The notes: a model not told the origin generated them from the letters alone. Counted from the stretch's first letter, positions 48,758 through 62,365 are shown. The stretch is 64,000 nt of DNA from Chlamydiota bacterium (GCA_013288075.1 JABDCQ010000004.1:1-64000), one strand, 5' to 3'. A program made the numbers and translations.

Positions 48758-50126
48758 ATTTTTTTACTGGGGGTTCTTCGCTCCCTTCTGGAGAAGCTTC
48801 ATCAGCAGGTCTTTTATGTGCCTTTATTTCAGCATCTGAGCGGATAGGAGCGCTATATCTTTGTTTGTCTAGAGTCCCTCCATCCATATGCTTAAGAATT
48901 AAACGATCAACCTCAGCACTAACCGATTTAGGATCACAAAAACCAGATTGTAAAACATCCGATAAAACATAAGAATCTTCAGATTTCATCTCTCTTATTG
49001 CCTTAGAAAATTCTTTTAAATTATTGCCTGAAAATTTAAATCCTACCAAACTCCCATTTTCAGGCTGATGATCATACGGCAAGTGAAGCTCTTCCAAATT
49101 TTTTCCAAGCATGAGAATATGAAAAAGTTCTGAATTCTCCATCTTTACTAATTTCCTTAAATCTAAAATGCGAATATTACAAAAAGCTCCCTTGAATAAT
49201 TCTGAAAAAAAGGTTTCAGTTGAATAAAAATCTTCAATTTTTAGAGATTTTAGTGAAGAAGGCAATTGATAAATTAAACGAGAATCCAAGTCTATAGTTT
49301 GATTACAAGAATGAAATTCTATTTCTTCAATTAAAGAAGACTCCAACAGATTGATTCTTTCCGATTCTTGATTATCAGCAACTAATATAACAAGCTTTCG
49401 ACAGGAAAAATCTTTAAGAAAATCCATCGGTTTATAAAAAGCAGACAAAGCCAATCCTAAAGTATGAATCTTGCTTAAATGTTTCCAAAACTCAAGCTTA
49501 GTATCAAGATAAGGAGCCAGAGTAAAATTACGCCCTTCATCATCAAAAAGATTGTTGAGCACATTGATAAAACGCAGCTCTTGAAGATTAGAATTTTTTT
49601 CCAAATGTTTAAATCCGGAGCCTTCAATAAAAAAGCTTCTTATATCTAAACTTGTTAGGTTTGGAATATGTTCCAGTAAAGATAAATCACGATCTTTCAC
49701 ACGCGTGTACCAAAGTTTTAAACTTTGCAACTTTGAAAAAGCACCACTTTTCGATAGATTATAAATAGACGGATCGAAGAAGAATCTGCAAGCTCCTTGG
49801 TCTATATGTAATCGCTTAAAATGATCGTATTTCTTTATCCTGTTAACCAAAGTATCATTTGTACAAAGAGGATCAATAAGATTTTCAGTAAAAAAAACAA
49901 GGCCCAGTATATAAATCGACTTGCAAGTTCTATCTAGGCAAGCAACTTCTGATATCCTTTTCATAACATCATCGCAATGTTGCGTAAAGTCAGAAAGATA
50001 AGGCATAATTGTTCTTTTTATTATATCAGCTGGTAAACGCACTAAGGGAGAAGGCTGCAGACTAGATGAGCTTGAAGCGAAGACTTGCTGTTGAAGTGAG
50101 GCTCTTGAAAAAATTACTTGCGACAT
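48708..50126 (-). CDS. F-box-like / leucine-rich repeat protein 1
   Basis: LVRLPADIIKRTIMPYLSD (F-box-like), LRR-like repeats (LTSLDIRSFFIEGSGFKHLEKNSNLQELRF). Confidence 0.75.
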   Translation of the reverse strand: MSQVIFSRASLQQQVFASSSSSLQPSPLVRLPADIIKRTIMPYLSDFTQHCDDVMKRISEVACLDRTCKSIYILGLVFFTENLIDPLCTNDTLVNRIKKYDHFKRLHIDQGACRFFFDPSIYNLSKSGAFSKLQSLKLWYTRVKDRDLSLLEHIPNLTSLDIRSFFIEGSGFKHLEKNSNLQELRFINVLNNLFDDEGRNFTLAPYLDTKLEFWKHLSKIHTLGLALSAFYKPMDFLKDFSCRKLVILVADNQESERINLLESSLIEEIEFHSCNQTIDLDSRLIYQLPSSLKSLKIEDFYSTETFFSELFKGAFCNIRILDLRKLVKMENSELFHILMLGKNLEELHLPYDHQPENGSLVGFKFSGNNLKEFSKAIREMKSEDSYVLSDVLQSGFCDPKSVSAEVDRLILKHMDGGTLDKQRYSAPIRSDAEIKAHKRPADEASPEGSEEPPVKKFKPLIADSTTLKSTEE

Positions 50127-50263
50127 ACTTCACCATTAATTAAAACACAAAAACTATAAGTAATTCATCTTTTAATTAACAGATCATTAAGAAAAAAAAT
50201 AATAACTAACACAGGATCGCTAACGCGGCGGGATATGTAGGGTGAAGAAAAATAAGAGGGGCA

Positions 50264-50488
50264 GGTTTTCTTAGGGCCAAAGGCCCGTTATATTATAGCC
50301 CAGGTCGAAGCGTTAGCGAGAGGCCTGGGTTGACAGTAAAATTAAAATTTAGCCCTGCAAGGGCGACATAAACCTGAAATTTTATGCCGCCCCTTCAGGG
50401 CTTAAATATTTTTTTATTTCTACCCAGGCCTCTCGCTAACGCTTCGACCTGGGCTATAATATAACGGGCCTTTGGCCCTAAGAAAACC
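50264..50488. repeat. Palindrome with perfect 67-bp arms
   Basis: 50264-50330 is the exact reverse complement of 50422-50488. Confidence 0.95.
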
Positions 50489-50539
50489 GCCCCTAAATCA
50501 AGGGGTTTTTGGGTAAAAAAAAGCCCTATTAATTAAAAA

Positions 50540-50726
50540 GAAACAAAGAGAGCTAATTTTTTTCTCTCTCTCCCTCTTCTCTTCTTCTCTTCCTCTGTGG
50601 TTTCTTCCCTCTGTGGTTTATCTTTAGCTAAGTTTTTGCAGGCTTCAGCTTAGCCAAAGATTAAACCACAGAGGGAAGAAAACCACAGAGGAAGAGAGAG
50701 AAAAAAAATTTAGCCCTCTTTGTTTC
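50540..50726. repeat. Long palindrome, CCTCTGTGG family, copy 8
   Basis: gaaacaaagagagcta...cctctgtggtttcttccctctgtggttta / taaaccacagagggaagaaaaccacagagg...tagccctctttgtttc. Confidence 0.93.
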
Positions 50727-50742
50727 AGGGGTAGTTCTGGAT

Positions 50743-50811
50743 AAAAAAGCTTCGCGACATTCTACTCTTCCGTGCTCTTGAGTGTAGTGCTAGCGGCAAT
50801 GAGAGGCTTGA
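50743..50811 (-). repeat. 5S rRNA-derived segment at LRR gene 2 3' end
   Basis: 8 mismatches over 69 nt to 52606-52674. Confidence 0.92.
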
Positions 50812-52171
50812 ATTTTTTTACTGGGGGTTCGATCCCTTCAGGGGCAGCTTCACCAGCCTGTCTTTTATGTGCTTTTATTTCAGCATCTGAGCGGATAAGA
50901 GCGCTATGTCTTTGTTTTTCTAGTATCCCTCCATCCATATGTGCCATGATGAGCCTATCTGCTTCGCGGGGGGAGGTGAAAAAAGAGGGGTCAGGGCGAA
51001 AACCCGATAAAATTTCACTTTCCCAAATACTTTCTCTTAAGGACATGTTTCCAAATGCCGTAGCAAATTCTTTTAAATTATTTCGTGAAAATTCAACCCC
51101 AAACAAATAAATTTTTTCTAAATGCTTTGAAGATTTAGTTGATTCATGTGGGAGAATCTGACATAAATTTCTATTTGTCATTAATTCTACAGCACTTAAA
51201 TCCAAGATGCGAATATTGAGGTTATCAAAAAAACCAAATACAGTTTGTAATGCGCTGATTTTTAAAGAAACTAAGTTATAGGGTAATTTGTATGCTACAT
51301 CATAGCCTAGAACAGGATACTCCGAGTATCCAGAACCGCCATGAAAAGAAATTTCCATGTCTGAAATGGGGGTTTCTTTCAAAGTTCCCCAATAATTGGT
51401 TTCGATTGTGGAATATTTAATCTCTAAATCCTTTTCTGAGATAGTTATAACAAGTTTGCGACATGCAAATTTTTCAAGAAAGGCCAAGTCTTTTTCTAAA
51501 GCAAAAGAAGCCAAACCTAAAGTGTGAATCTTGCTTAAATGTTCCCAAAACCCAAGCTCTCCATCAAGATAAACATCTGTAATAAATTCCCTGCTTCCCT
51601 GAACATAAGTAACCTGATGGAAATGTACTTCACTAAGATGAGGGCAATCGCTAAAAACACTAAATCCGGATCCTGTAATAAACTGACTTTTTATATCCAA
51701 AAACAATAAATTTGAAATAAACCTTAGCGCACTTAAATCAACATCGAGAACAGGAGTACCCCAAAGGGTTAATTTTTGAAGAGAAGGAAATAGACAAGAC
51801 TTGCTCAAAAGAAACTCGATAGCAGATCCAATATTATAAGGCATTACTATATACCGATCATCAACTCTTAATCTTTGAAGATGGGTATATTTTTCTAATT
51901 TCTCTTGTAAAAGCATGTTATTTGGCGCATTGAGATTTTCTGTAAAAAGAACAAGGCCCAATATATAAATCGACTTGCAAGTTCTATTCAAACAAGCAAC
52001 TTCTGATACCCTGTTCATCAACCCATTTCTCGAATAGTCAGAAAGATAAGCAATAATTACCCTTTTTATTATATCGACTGGTAAACGAACTAAGAGTGAC
52101 GGATCCTGACTAGATGAGCTTGAATGAAAGACTTGCTGAATTGAGGCTCTTAAAGAAGTTACTTGCGACAT
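50762..52171 (-). CDS. F-box-like / leucine-rich repeat protein 2 (paralogue of protein 1)
   Basis: same N- and C-terminal sequences as 48708-50126. Confidence 0.75.
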   Translation of the reverse strand: MSQVTSLRASIQQVFHSSSSSQDPSLLVRLPVDIIKRVIIAYLSDYSRNGLMNRVSEVACLNRTCKSIYILGLVLFTENLNAPNNMLLQEKLEKYTHLQRLRVDDRYIVMPYNIGSAIEFLLSKSCLFPSLQKLTLWGTPVLDVDLSALRFISNLLFLDIKSQFITGSGFSVFSDCPHLSEVHFHQVTYVQGSREFITDVYLDGELGFWEHLSKIHTLGLASFALEKDLAFLEKFACRKLVITISEKDLEIKYSTIETNYWGTLKETPISDMEISFHGGSGYSEYPVLGYDVAYKLPYNLVSLKISALQTVFGFFDNLNIRILDLSAVELMTNRNLCQILPHESTKSSKHLEKIYLFGVEFSRNNLKEFATAFGNMSLRESIWESEILSGFRPDPSFFTSPREADRLIMAHMDGGILEKQRHSALIRSDAEIKAHKRQAGEAAPEGIEPPVKKFKPLIAASTTLKSTEE

Positions 52172-52363
52172 AATTCACCATTAATTAAATAAGATAGCAA
52201 AACTATAAAGATTTGATCATTTAATTAACAGACAATTAAATAAAAAAAAATAATAACTAACACAGGAGGGGCAGGTTTTCTTAGGGCCAAAGGCCCGTTA
52301 TATTCCTAGGTCGAGAGTAAAATTAAAATTTAACCTGCAAGGACGGCATAAACCCAAAAAGAA

Positions 52364-52546
52364 AAAACAAAGAGAGCTTTCTCTCTCTTCCTCTTCTCTT
52401 CCTCTGTGGTTTCAAGTCTTCTGTGGTTTAAAAAAATGCAAGTCTTTGCGCGCTCAAGCGTTAGCCAAAGATAAACCACAGAGACAAGAAACCACAGAGG
52501 AAGAGAAGAGGGAGAGAGAAAGAAAAAAATTATTCCTCTTTGTTTC
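52364..52546. repeat. Long palindrome, CCTCTGTGG family, copy 9 (mismatched arms)
   Basis: left cctctgtggtttcaagtcttctgtggttta; right ataaaccacagagacaagaaaccacagagg. Confidence 0.92.
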
Positions 52547-52572
52547 ACGGGAAGTTTTGGGGTAAAAAAAAA

Positions 52573-52600
52573 GCCCTGTTAACCTTTCGGCTAACAGGGC
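52573..52600 (-). terminator. rRNA operon terminator
   Basis: gccctgttaacctttcggctaacagggc, T-run on the minus strand. Confidence 0.85.
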
Positions 52601-52611
52601 GGGTAAAAAAA

Positions 52612-52727
52612 GCTTGGCGACATCCTACTCTTCCATACTCTTGAGTATAGTACCATCGGCAATGAGAGGCTTGACTTCTGAGTTCGGGATGGGATCAGGT
52701 ATTTCCCTCTCTTTATCGTCACCAAGA
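52612..52727 (-). rRNA. rrf: 5S ribosomal RNA
   Basis: RC: gatcccatcccgaactcagaagtcaagcctctcattgccgatggtact... Confidence 0.92.
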
Positions 52728-52918
52728 GAAAATTTGTTAATGTAATTTCAGGTCTCTTATAAGCTCATATTCACTGAATTAAAATGACGCTTGAGAATAC
52801 TTTACTCCACTTTAGATGGAAGTAATGCGCGTATTCATATCACTTTTATAACAGCTTTTCATCATCATTGACTCGTATCTCATTATAAGATACATGCCGA
52901 CGATGAAAAGAAAAAGTG

Positions 52919-55863
<2,945 letters not shown>

Positions 55864-56206
55864 AAACTTTTTGTAATCGTTTTTTACGCTGTTATAAACT
55901 GATATTATACGCCATTTCTTACACCTATTTTCCTAATTAACTCTGTCTTACGACAAAATTTCTTGTGTGTGAAGTATTTCTCCTCAAGCGCCATTTTATT
56001 TCAGTGAAATTATGTAATCCATTTCTGGACTTACCTCAAATTTACATACTTTTTATGCGCTTAATTTCAAACCAACTTATCGTTTGGTTTGATTTTTTTG
56101 AGATTTACTTAATTACATTATCAAATTTTCAAGATAGCTTGCTAGATTGCTCTAGCTGTTACTTCAAAGGCTTTAACACCTTGACCATGTAACATTAATT
56201 TCAAAT

Positions 56207-56282
56207 GTGCGGTTACCTAGACTTGAACTAGGGACCTCGACATTATCAGTGTCGCGCTCTAACCAACTGAGCTATAACCGCA
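56207..56282 (-). tRNA. tRNA-Ile(GAT)
   Basis: RC: tgcggttatagctcagttggttagagcgcgacactGATaatgtcgaggtccctagttcaagtctaggtaaccgca. Confidence 0.93.
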
Positions 56283-56287
56283 TTCAA

Positions 56288-56362
56288 ATGGAGACTAGGA
56301 GATTCGAACTCCTGACCCTCTGAATGCAAATCAGATGCTCTACCAACTGAGCTAAGTCCCCT
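56288..56362 (-). tRNA. tRNA-Ala(TGC)
   Basis: RC: ggggacttagctcagttggtagagcatctgattTGCattcagagggtcaggagttcgaatctcctagtctcc. Confidence 0.93.
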
Positions 56363-56472
56363 TGCCTAAATAACTCACAATGCTTGACAGCAGAAAGGAA
56401 GTGATGAAAAAGAATAGTAAAGCTTGCTCAACCTAAAAGACAGATAGCTATGCTATCTTCTTTCTATCCTTA

Positions 56473-58023
<1,551 letters not shown>

Positions 58024-58417
58024 AAATAAATTTTGATATATTTGTCTTTGTATTGACTCTAAAAAGCAAATAAAACATTTTTCAATATTCTATTCGCACA
58101 AGCTTTACTATTTGATTCTAAATTATTTGTTACAACAATCTAGTTTCAGTTCTAATTCATCACTTTTTTCCTGCTGTCAAGTATCGAACTAATTGCCTTT
58201 CGCAAGGTCTTTACTTCGACTGACTTACCGGCTTTACACCGGCTATTCTTTAGCACGTCGTTTTAACGTTTAAGATGTGCAATAACATACATAATCACCT
58301 TCTTTTTCTGCAATGTCTTTCCTAAAACTTTTCTCCCTTTCTTCACTTTTCCATAGAGAAATTTTCTTTTTTTATTTTTTTCAAACCTCGCAAAAAAACA
58401 AACAAAATATCGTGCCT

Positions 58418-58568
58418 TTCTTCTCTTCGTGCCCGTGTGCGTGCCCGTGCCGGTGCCCGATCTTTCTTTTCTTCTTCAACGACGGGAGAAAAGAAAGAAA
58501 GAAAGAAAGAAAAAAGAAGAGAATCGGGCACCGGCACGGGCACGCACACGGGCACGAAAAGAAAGAAA
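58418..58568. repeat. Long palindrome with GC-rich arms, divergent loop containing (GAAA)n
   Basis: cgtgcccgtgtgcgtgcccgtgccggtgcccga / tcgggcaccggcacgggcacgcacacgggcacg. Confidence 0.93.
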
Positions 58569-58697
58569 CTCCTTTTCTTATCCTTCATACATGGGCTCAT
58601 AGGCTAAGGCCGTATATAAAAGGCATTTTTTAGGAGAAAAAAATGAATTTACATAGTAGAGTAGTGTTTTTTCACTTAAGTTTATTAAAGGTAACAT

Positions 58698-59993
58698 ATG
58701 AAAAGTAAAAACCTGACTGAATCTCCGCTCTTTACCAACTTGTATGGTTGGTTAATCTGGGTGCTTAGTGCACTTTTTATGTTCTATAAGTATGCAATCG
58801 AAGTGTCTCCTAGCGTCATGACACATGACCTCATGAAAGACTTTTCTATTTCAGGCGCTCAATTAGGCAACCTGGCAGCTTGCTACTTCTACTCTTATCT
58901 TATTATGCAAATCCCTGCAGGCATTTTAGTAGACCGCTTCGGGCCTAGAAAAGTTACAACCATTGCCATCTTCTTATGTGCTGCCGGATCTTTTCTTTTT
59001 GGTAGAGCATCAAACCTATGGGAAGCTGAAGTAGGAAGATTTTTAACAGGCGCAGGCGCTAGCTTTGCAGCGATTAACTGTTTAAAGCTCATTGCTAACT
59101 GGTTTTCTAAAAAACGCTTTGCTTTTATGGCCGGGCTCATGATGACTATAGGAATGCTTGGCGCAGTTGGGGGGCAAAGACCTCTTTCTCGCTTTATCGA
59201 ACTTCTTGGCTGGCGCCCTGCGATGGAATGGATTGGCGTTGGAGGCCTTGTTCTAGCTGTTCTATTTTATCTTGTTATCAGAGACAAATCTCCTACACAT
59301 AAAGAAGAAGTGCATTTTGCACCTACAACAAAACTCTCTTCTCGCCTTAAAGAGATTATTAAAAACAAACAAGCATGGTGGCTCTCTCTTTATAGCGGCC
59401 TTGCCTTTGCTCCTGTTTCTGTTTTTGGCGGATTATGGGGCGTTTCATTCTTATCAGAAGCGTTTAACTTATCAGCTGCTAGTTCTGCGCACCAAGTGTC
59501 TTTAATTTTTATTGGCTTTGCTGTGGGAGCTCCTTGCTTCGGCTGGATTTCCGATGCTTTAGGACACCGCAAACACGTGATGTTTTGGGGAACGCTTGTG
59601 GCACTCATTTGTATGAGCGCTGTGCTTTATTCTCCAGCCCTTTCCTCTTTTGCTTTAGGAACACTTCTTTTTGTGTTTGGACTTGCCCTCAGCAGCTTCT
59701 TGCTTTGCTTCACCATGATCTGCGAAATTTCTCGCCCTATCATGGCCGCAACAGCTATTGGCTTTATGAACAGCTTCGATGCGATCATCGGTGCTCTTTC
59801 TGACCCTCTAACAGGAAAATTCCTCGATTTAAAATGGCAAGGCAAAATTGTCGATGGTGTACGCATCTTCTCTGTAGACGCCTACAAGCTCGCTTTAACC
59901 ACCTTGCCCATTTACCTCGCCATTTCCCTTCTTTGCCTATGGGCAATTAGAGAAACCTTTTGCAAGCCAGTTTACCCCTCTACCTTGCCTTAA
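58698..59993 (+). CDS. MFS transporter
   Basis: LVDRFGPRKVT, 12-TM pattern; 431 aa. Confidence 0.9.
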   Translation: MKSKNLTESPLFTNLYGWLIWVLSALFMFYKYAIEVSPSVMTHDLMKDFSISGAQLGNLAACYFYSYLIMQIPAGILVDRFGPRKVTTIAIFLCAAGSFLFGRASNLWEAEVGRFLTGAGASFAAINCLKLIANWFSKKRFAFMAGLMMTIGMLGAVGGQRPLSRFIELLGWRPAMEWIGVGGLVLAVLFYLVIRDKSPTHKEEVHFAPTTKLSSRLKEIIKNKQAWWLSLYSGLAFAPVSVFGGLWGVSFLSEAFNLSAASSAHQVSLIFIGFAVGAPCFGWISDALGHRKHVMFWGTLVALICMSAVLYSPALSSFALGTLLFVFGLALSSFLLCFTMICEISRPIMAATAIGFMNSFDAIIGALSDPLTGKFLDLKWQGKIVDGVRIFSVDAYKLALTTLPIYLAISLLCLWAIRETFCKPVYPSTLP

Positions 59994-60008
59994 TCCCTTA
60001 CTATTTTC

Positions 60009-60041
60009 GCCAGAAAATCCAATAAAATTGGAGTTTCTGGC
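60009..60041. promoter_or_regulatory. Inverted repeat upstream of abiEi / downstream of MFS
   Basis: gccagaaaatccaataaaattggagtttctggc, one mismatch between arms. Confidence 0.7.
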
Positions 60042-60066
60042 TGAAAAATCAAAAATATTCACTTTT

Positions 60067-60092
60067 AACTCCAATAAAATTGGAGTTTCTGG
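60067..60092. promoter_or_regulatory. Second inverted repeat, candidate AbiEi operator
   Basis: aactccaataaaattggagtttctgg. Confidence 0.65.
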
Positions 60093-60121
60093 TAAAATAA
60101 CGGATAAGGAGGGAAAATTCC

Positions 60122-60742
60122 ATGAATCCTGTATTGCGCTTTGCTAAAACAGCTTATATAGAAACCCAGAACCTTATTCCTCTTTTAAGCGATTACACAA
60201 ATCCTCACGATCTTATTGCTCGCATGGTAAAAAAGGGAGAATTAATCCGCTTAAAAAACGGATTTTTTGTCATTGCTGAAAAAATCGCAGATTCTCCCGT
60301 TCCCTATGAACAAATTGCCAATCTTCTCTACGGCCCATCCTACCTTAGCTTTGAATGGGCTCTTTCTTATTATGGGTTCATTCCCGAAGGAGTGTATGTT
60401 ATAACAAGTACTGCTGCTACAAAATCAAAAAGTTTTAAAACCCCTCTTGGAACATTTGATTACATGTATCTAAGTCACAATCGTTATGCCATAGGGATTG
60501 ACCAAAAAGAAAACGCTGCAGGCAAATTTCTCATTGCAACCCCTGAAAAAGCATTAGCAGATCTTGTCCACCTAAAAAGCAAAAAATTAACAGGTAAAGA
60601 ATTGATCATCGATTTAGTTGAGGCTAGAAGAATTGATGAGCATCACTTAAGAAATTTAAACAAGAACCACCTTCTCGAAATTGCTACCAATTACCGTTCT
60701 CTTGCAGTTAGCACTCTTTCAAATGCCCTAGGACTCTTATGA
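60122..60742 (+). CDS. abiEi: AbiEi-family antitoxin/transcriptional regulator
   Basis: KKGELIRLKNGFFVI wHTH, ATPEKALADLVHL; overlaps abiEii. Confidence 0.82.
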   Translation: MNPVLRFAKTAYIETQNLIPLLSDYTNPHDLIARMVKKGELIRLKNGFFVIAEKIADSPVPYEQIANLLYGPSYLSFEWALSYYGFIPEGVYVITSTAATKSKSFKTPLGTFDYMYLSHNRYAIGIDQKENAAGKFLIATPEKALADLVHLKSKKLTGKELIIDLVEARRIDEHHLRNLNKNHLLEIATNYRSLAVSTLSNALGLL

Positions 60743-61602
60743 ATCATTCAAATATAAAAAGCATGCTGTCTCAATATCCCAATTCAAAAATCAATGAGCA
60801 AACAAAAATTCGAGAAGTTTTGCAACAAGCAGCACTTTTAGGCCTTGAAAGGCATGGTTTTTTTGAAAAAGCAGCATTTTATGGAGGAACAGCTCTTCGC
60901 ATTTTGCATGGGCTTGATCGCTTTAGCGAGGATTTAGATTTTACTCTCTTAAAAGCTGATCCTCACTTTAATTTTACTCCCTTTTTAGAAGGGGTCCGCA
61001 AAGAATTAGCCTCTTTTGGCTTCGAAATGGAAGTTTCAATAAAAAGCAAAAATATAGAAACAAGTGTAGTTTCTGCTTTTATGAAAACAAACACGCTTTT
61101 ACTTTATCTAGCAATCGGAGAGGAAAAAAAATCTAAATCCACTATTCACAATGAAAAAATCCAAATTAAACTGGAGGTAGATACAGACCCCCCTCCTTAC
61201 TTCAGAACAGAAAATAAGTTAGTTCTAAATCCCTTATCTTTCTATATCCTCACTCTACATAAAAGCGATCTTTTTGCAGGAAAAATGCACGCCATCTTAT
61301 ATCGAGCATGGAAAGGAAGAGTAAAAGGAAGAGACTGGTACGATCTTATATGGTATATCCAAAATAAAATCCCTTTAGGCCTAAAGTGTTTAGAAGGCTA
61401 TATGAAACAAACAGGAAATCTCTCTCATCATGAAATATTAGGCAAAGAACACATCCTCAACATGCTTAAAACAAAAATCCAAACAATAGACTGGGAAAGC
61501 GCAAAAAACGACATGCGTCCCTTTATTTCAGATCCCTCGAGGTTAGACATCTGGTCTCCTCAGTTTTTCGAAGCACTGCTCAAGCACCTTTTAGTCGAAT
61601 AA
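60739..61602 (+). CDS. abiEii: AbiEii nucleotidyltransferase toxin
   Basis: FYGGTALRILHGLDRFSEDLDFTL (GGT...DLD), SDLFAGKMHAIL..KGRDWYDLIWY. Confidence 0.9.
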   Translation: MNHSNIKSMLSQYPNSKINEQTKIREVLQQAALLGLERHGFFEKAAFYGGTALRILHGLDRFSEDLDFTLLKADPHFNFTPFLEGVRKELASFGFEMEVSIKSKNIETSVVSAFMKTNTLLLYLAIGEEKKSKSTIHNEKIQIKLEVDTDPPPYFRTENKLVLNPLSFYILTLHKSDLFAGKMHAILYRAWKGRVKGRDWYDLIWYIQNKIPLGLKCLEGYMKQTGNLSHHEILGKEHILNMLKTKIQTIDWESAKNDMRPFISDPSRLDIWSPQFFEALLKHLLVE

Positions 61603-61725
61603 AAGCCGGGATTTCTTCTTCACTGCAAATTCACATACTCCTAAGAATAGGGGATTTGCAGTGAAGGAAAAATTGGAGAAAGAAAACGAAAGGCGACCCG
61701 ATGCTATTTCCTGGCAGCCTCGAAA

Positions 61726-61836
61726 GGGAGGACTTTCTTGAGGTAAGAGATAAAGTCTACCTTTTCAAGGCCCATGAGAGCAACGCCTGCTGCTGAACCG
61801 ATGATGAGGATGCTTCCTCCTGTTCTAGCTGTGTAA
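61726..61836 (-). pseudogene. Fragment of nhaD C-terminal region
   Basis: closely matches 63105-63212. Confidence 0.85.
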
Positions 61837-61841
61837 CCTTA

Positions 61842-62027
61842 TAGCAGGAAAATTCCTAAGATCTAAATGGCAAAGGCAAAATTGTAGACGGTGTACCCAT
61901 CTTCTCTGTAGATGCCTACAAACTTGCTTTAACAACCCCACCTATTTACCTCGCCATTTCCCTTCTTTGCCTATGGGCAATTAAAGAAACCTTCTGCAAG
62001 CCAGTTTACCCCTCCACCTTGCCTTAA
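61842..62027 (+). pseudogene. Fragment of MFS transporter C-terminal region
   Basis: closely matches 59810-59993. Confidence 0.88.
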
Positions 62028-62040
62028 CCCCCCCATCATT

Positions 62041-62083
62041 TTCGCCAGAAAATCCAATAAAGTTGGATTGTCTGGCGAAAATC
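62041..62083. repeat. Palindrome, second copy of the 60009 inverted repeat
   Basis: ttttcgccagaaaatccaataaagttggattgtctggcgaaaa. Confidence 0.8.
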
Positions 62084-62365
62084 ACCCTCCCCTCTTCCTT
62101 GAGCGACCTGCTAATGGCATTTTTACCTACATTCTGCCATTTGCAATGGCACTTTGCCGAAAAAACATAAACAACTGATAGCTAGATATATAAAACAGAA
62201 GATTCGCCCACTTCGCTCGCTACCAGACTTTTTTGTGTATAAGTACCTGAAAATTAGATAATTATCTGATTTTTCGAAAATTAAAACTAAGTTTATTAAA
62301 TATTAATAATTTTATTATATAATATTGCTTAATTTAAAAAATAAAACTATTAAAGGAGAAAAACC

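Noticed and set aside
6229-52546. CRISPR array
   Set aside because: The repeats are dispersed palindromes without regular repeat-spacer units, and no cas genes are seen.
6229-52546. All palindromes being ordinary terminators
   Set aside because: Two lie between divergent genes, arms are far longer than terminators, and separate normal terminators exist nearby (16199, 52573).
58313-58633. ORFs 58313-58633 (+) and 58343-58600 (-)
   Set aside because: Low-complexity translations of the GC-arm palindrome and GAAA tract.
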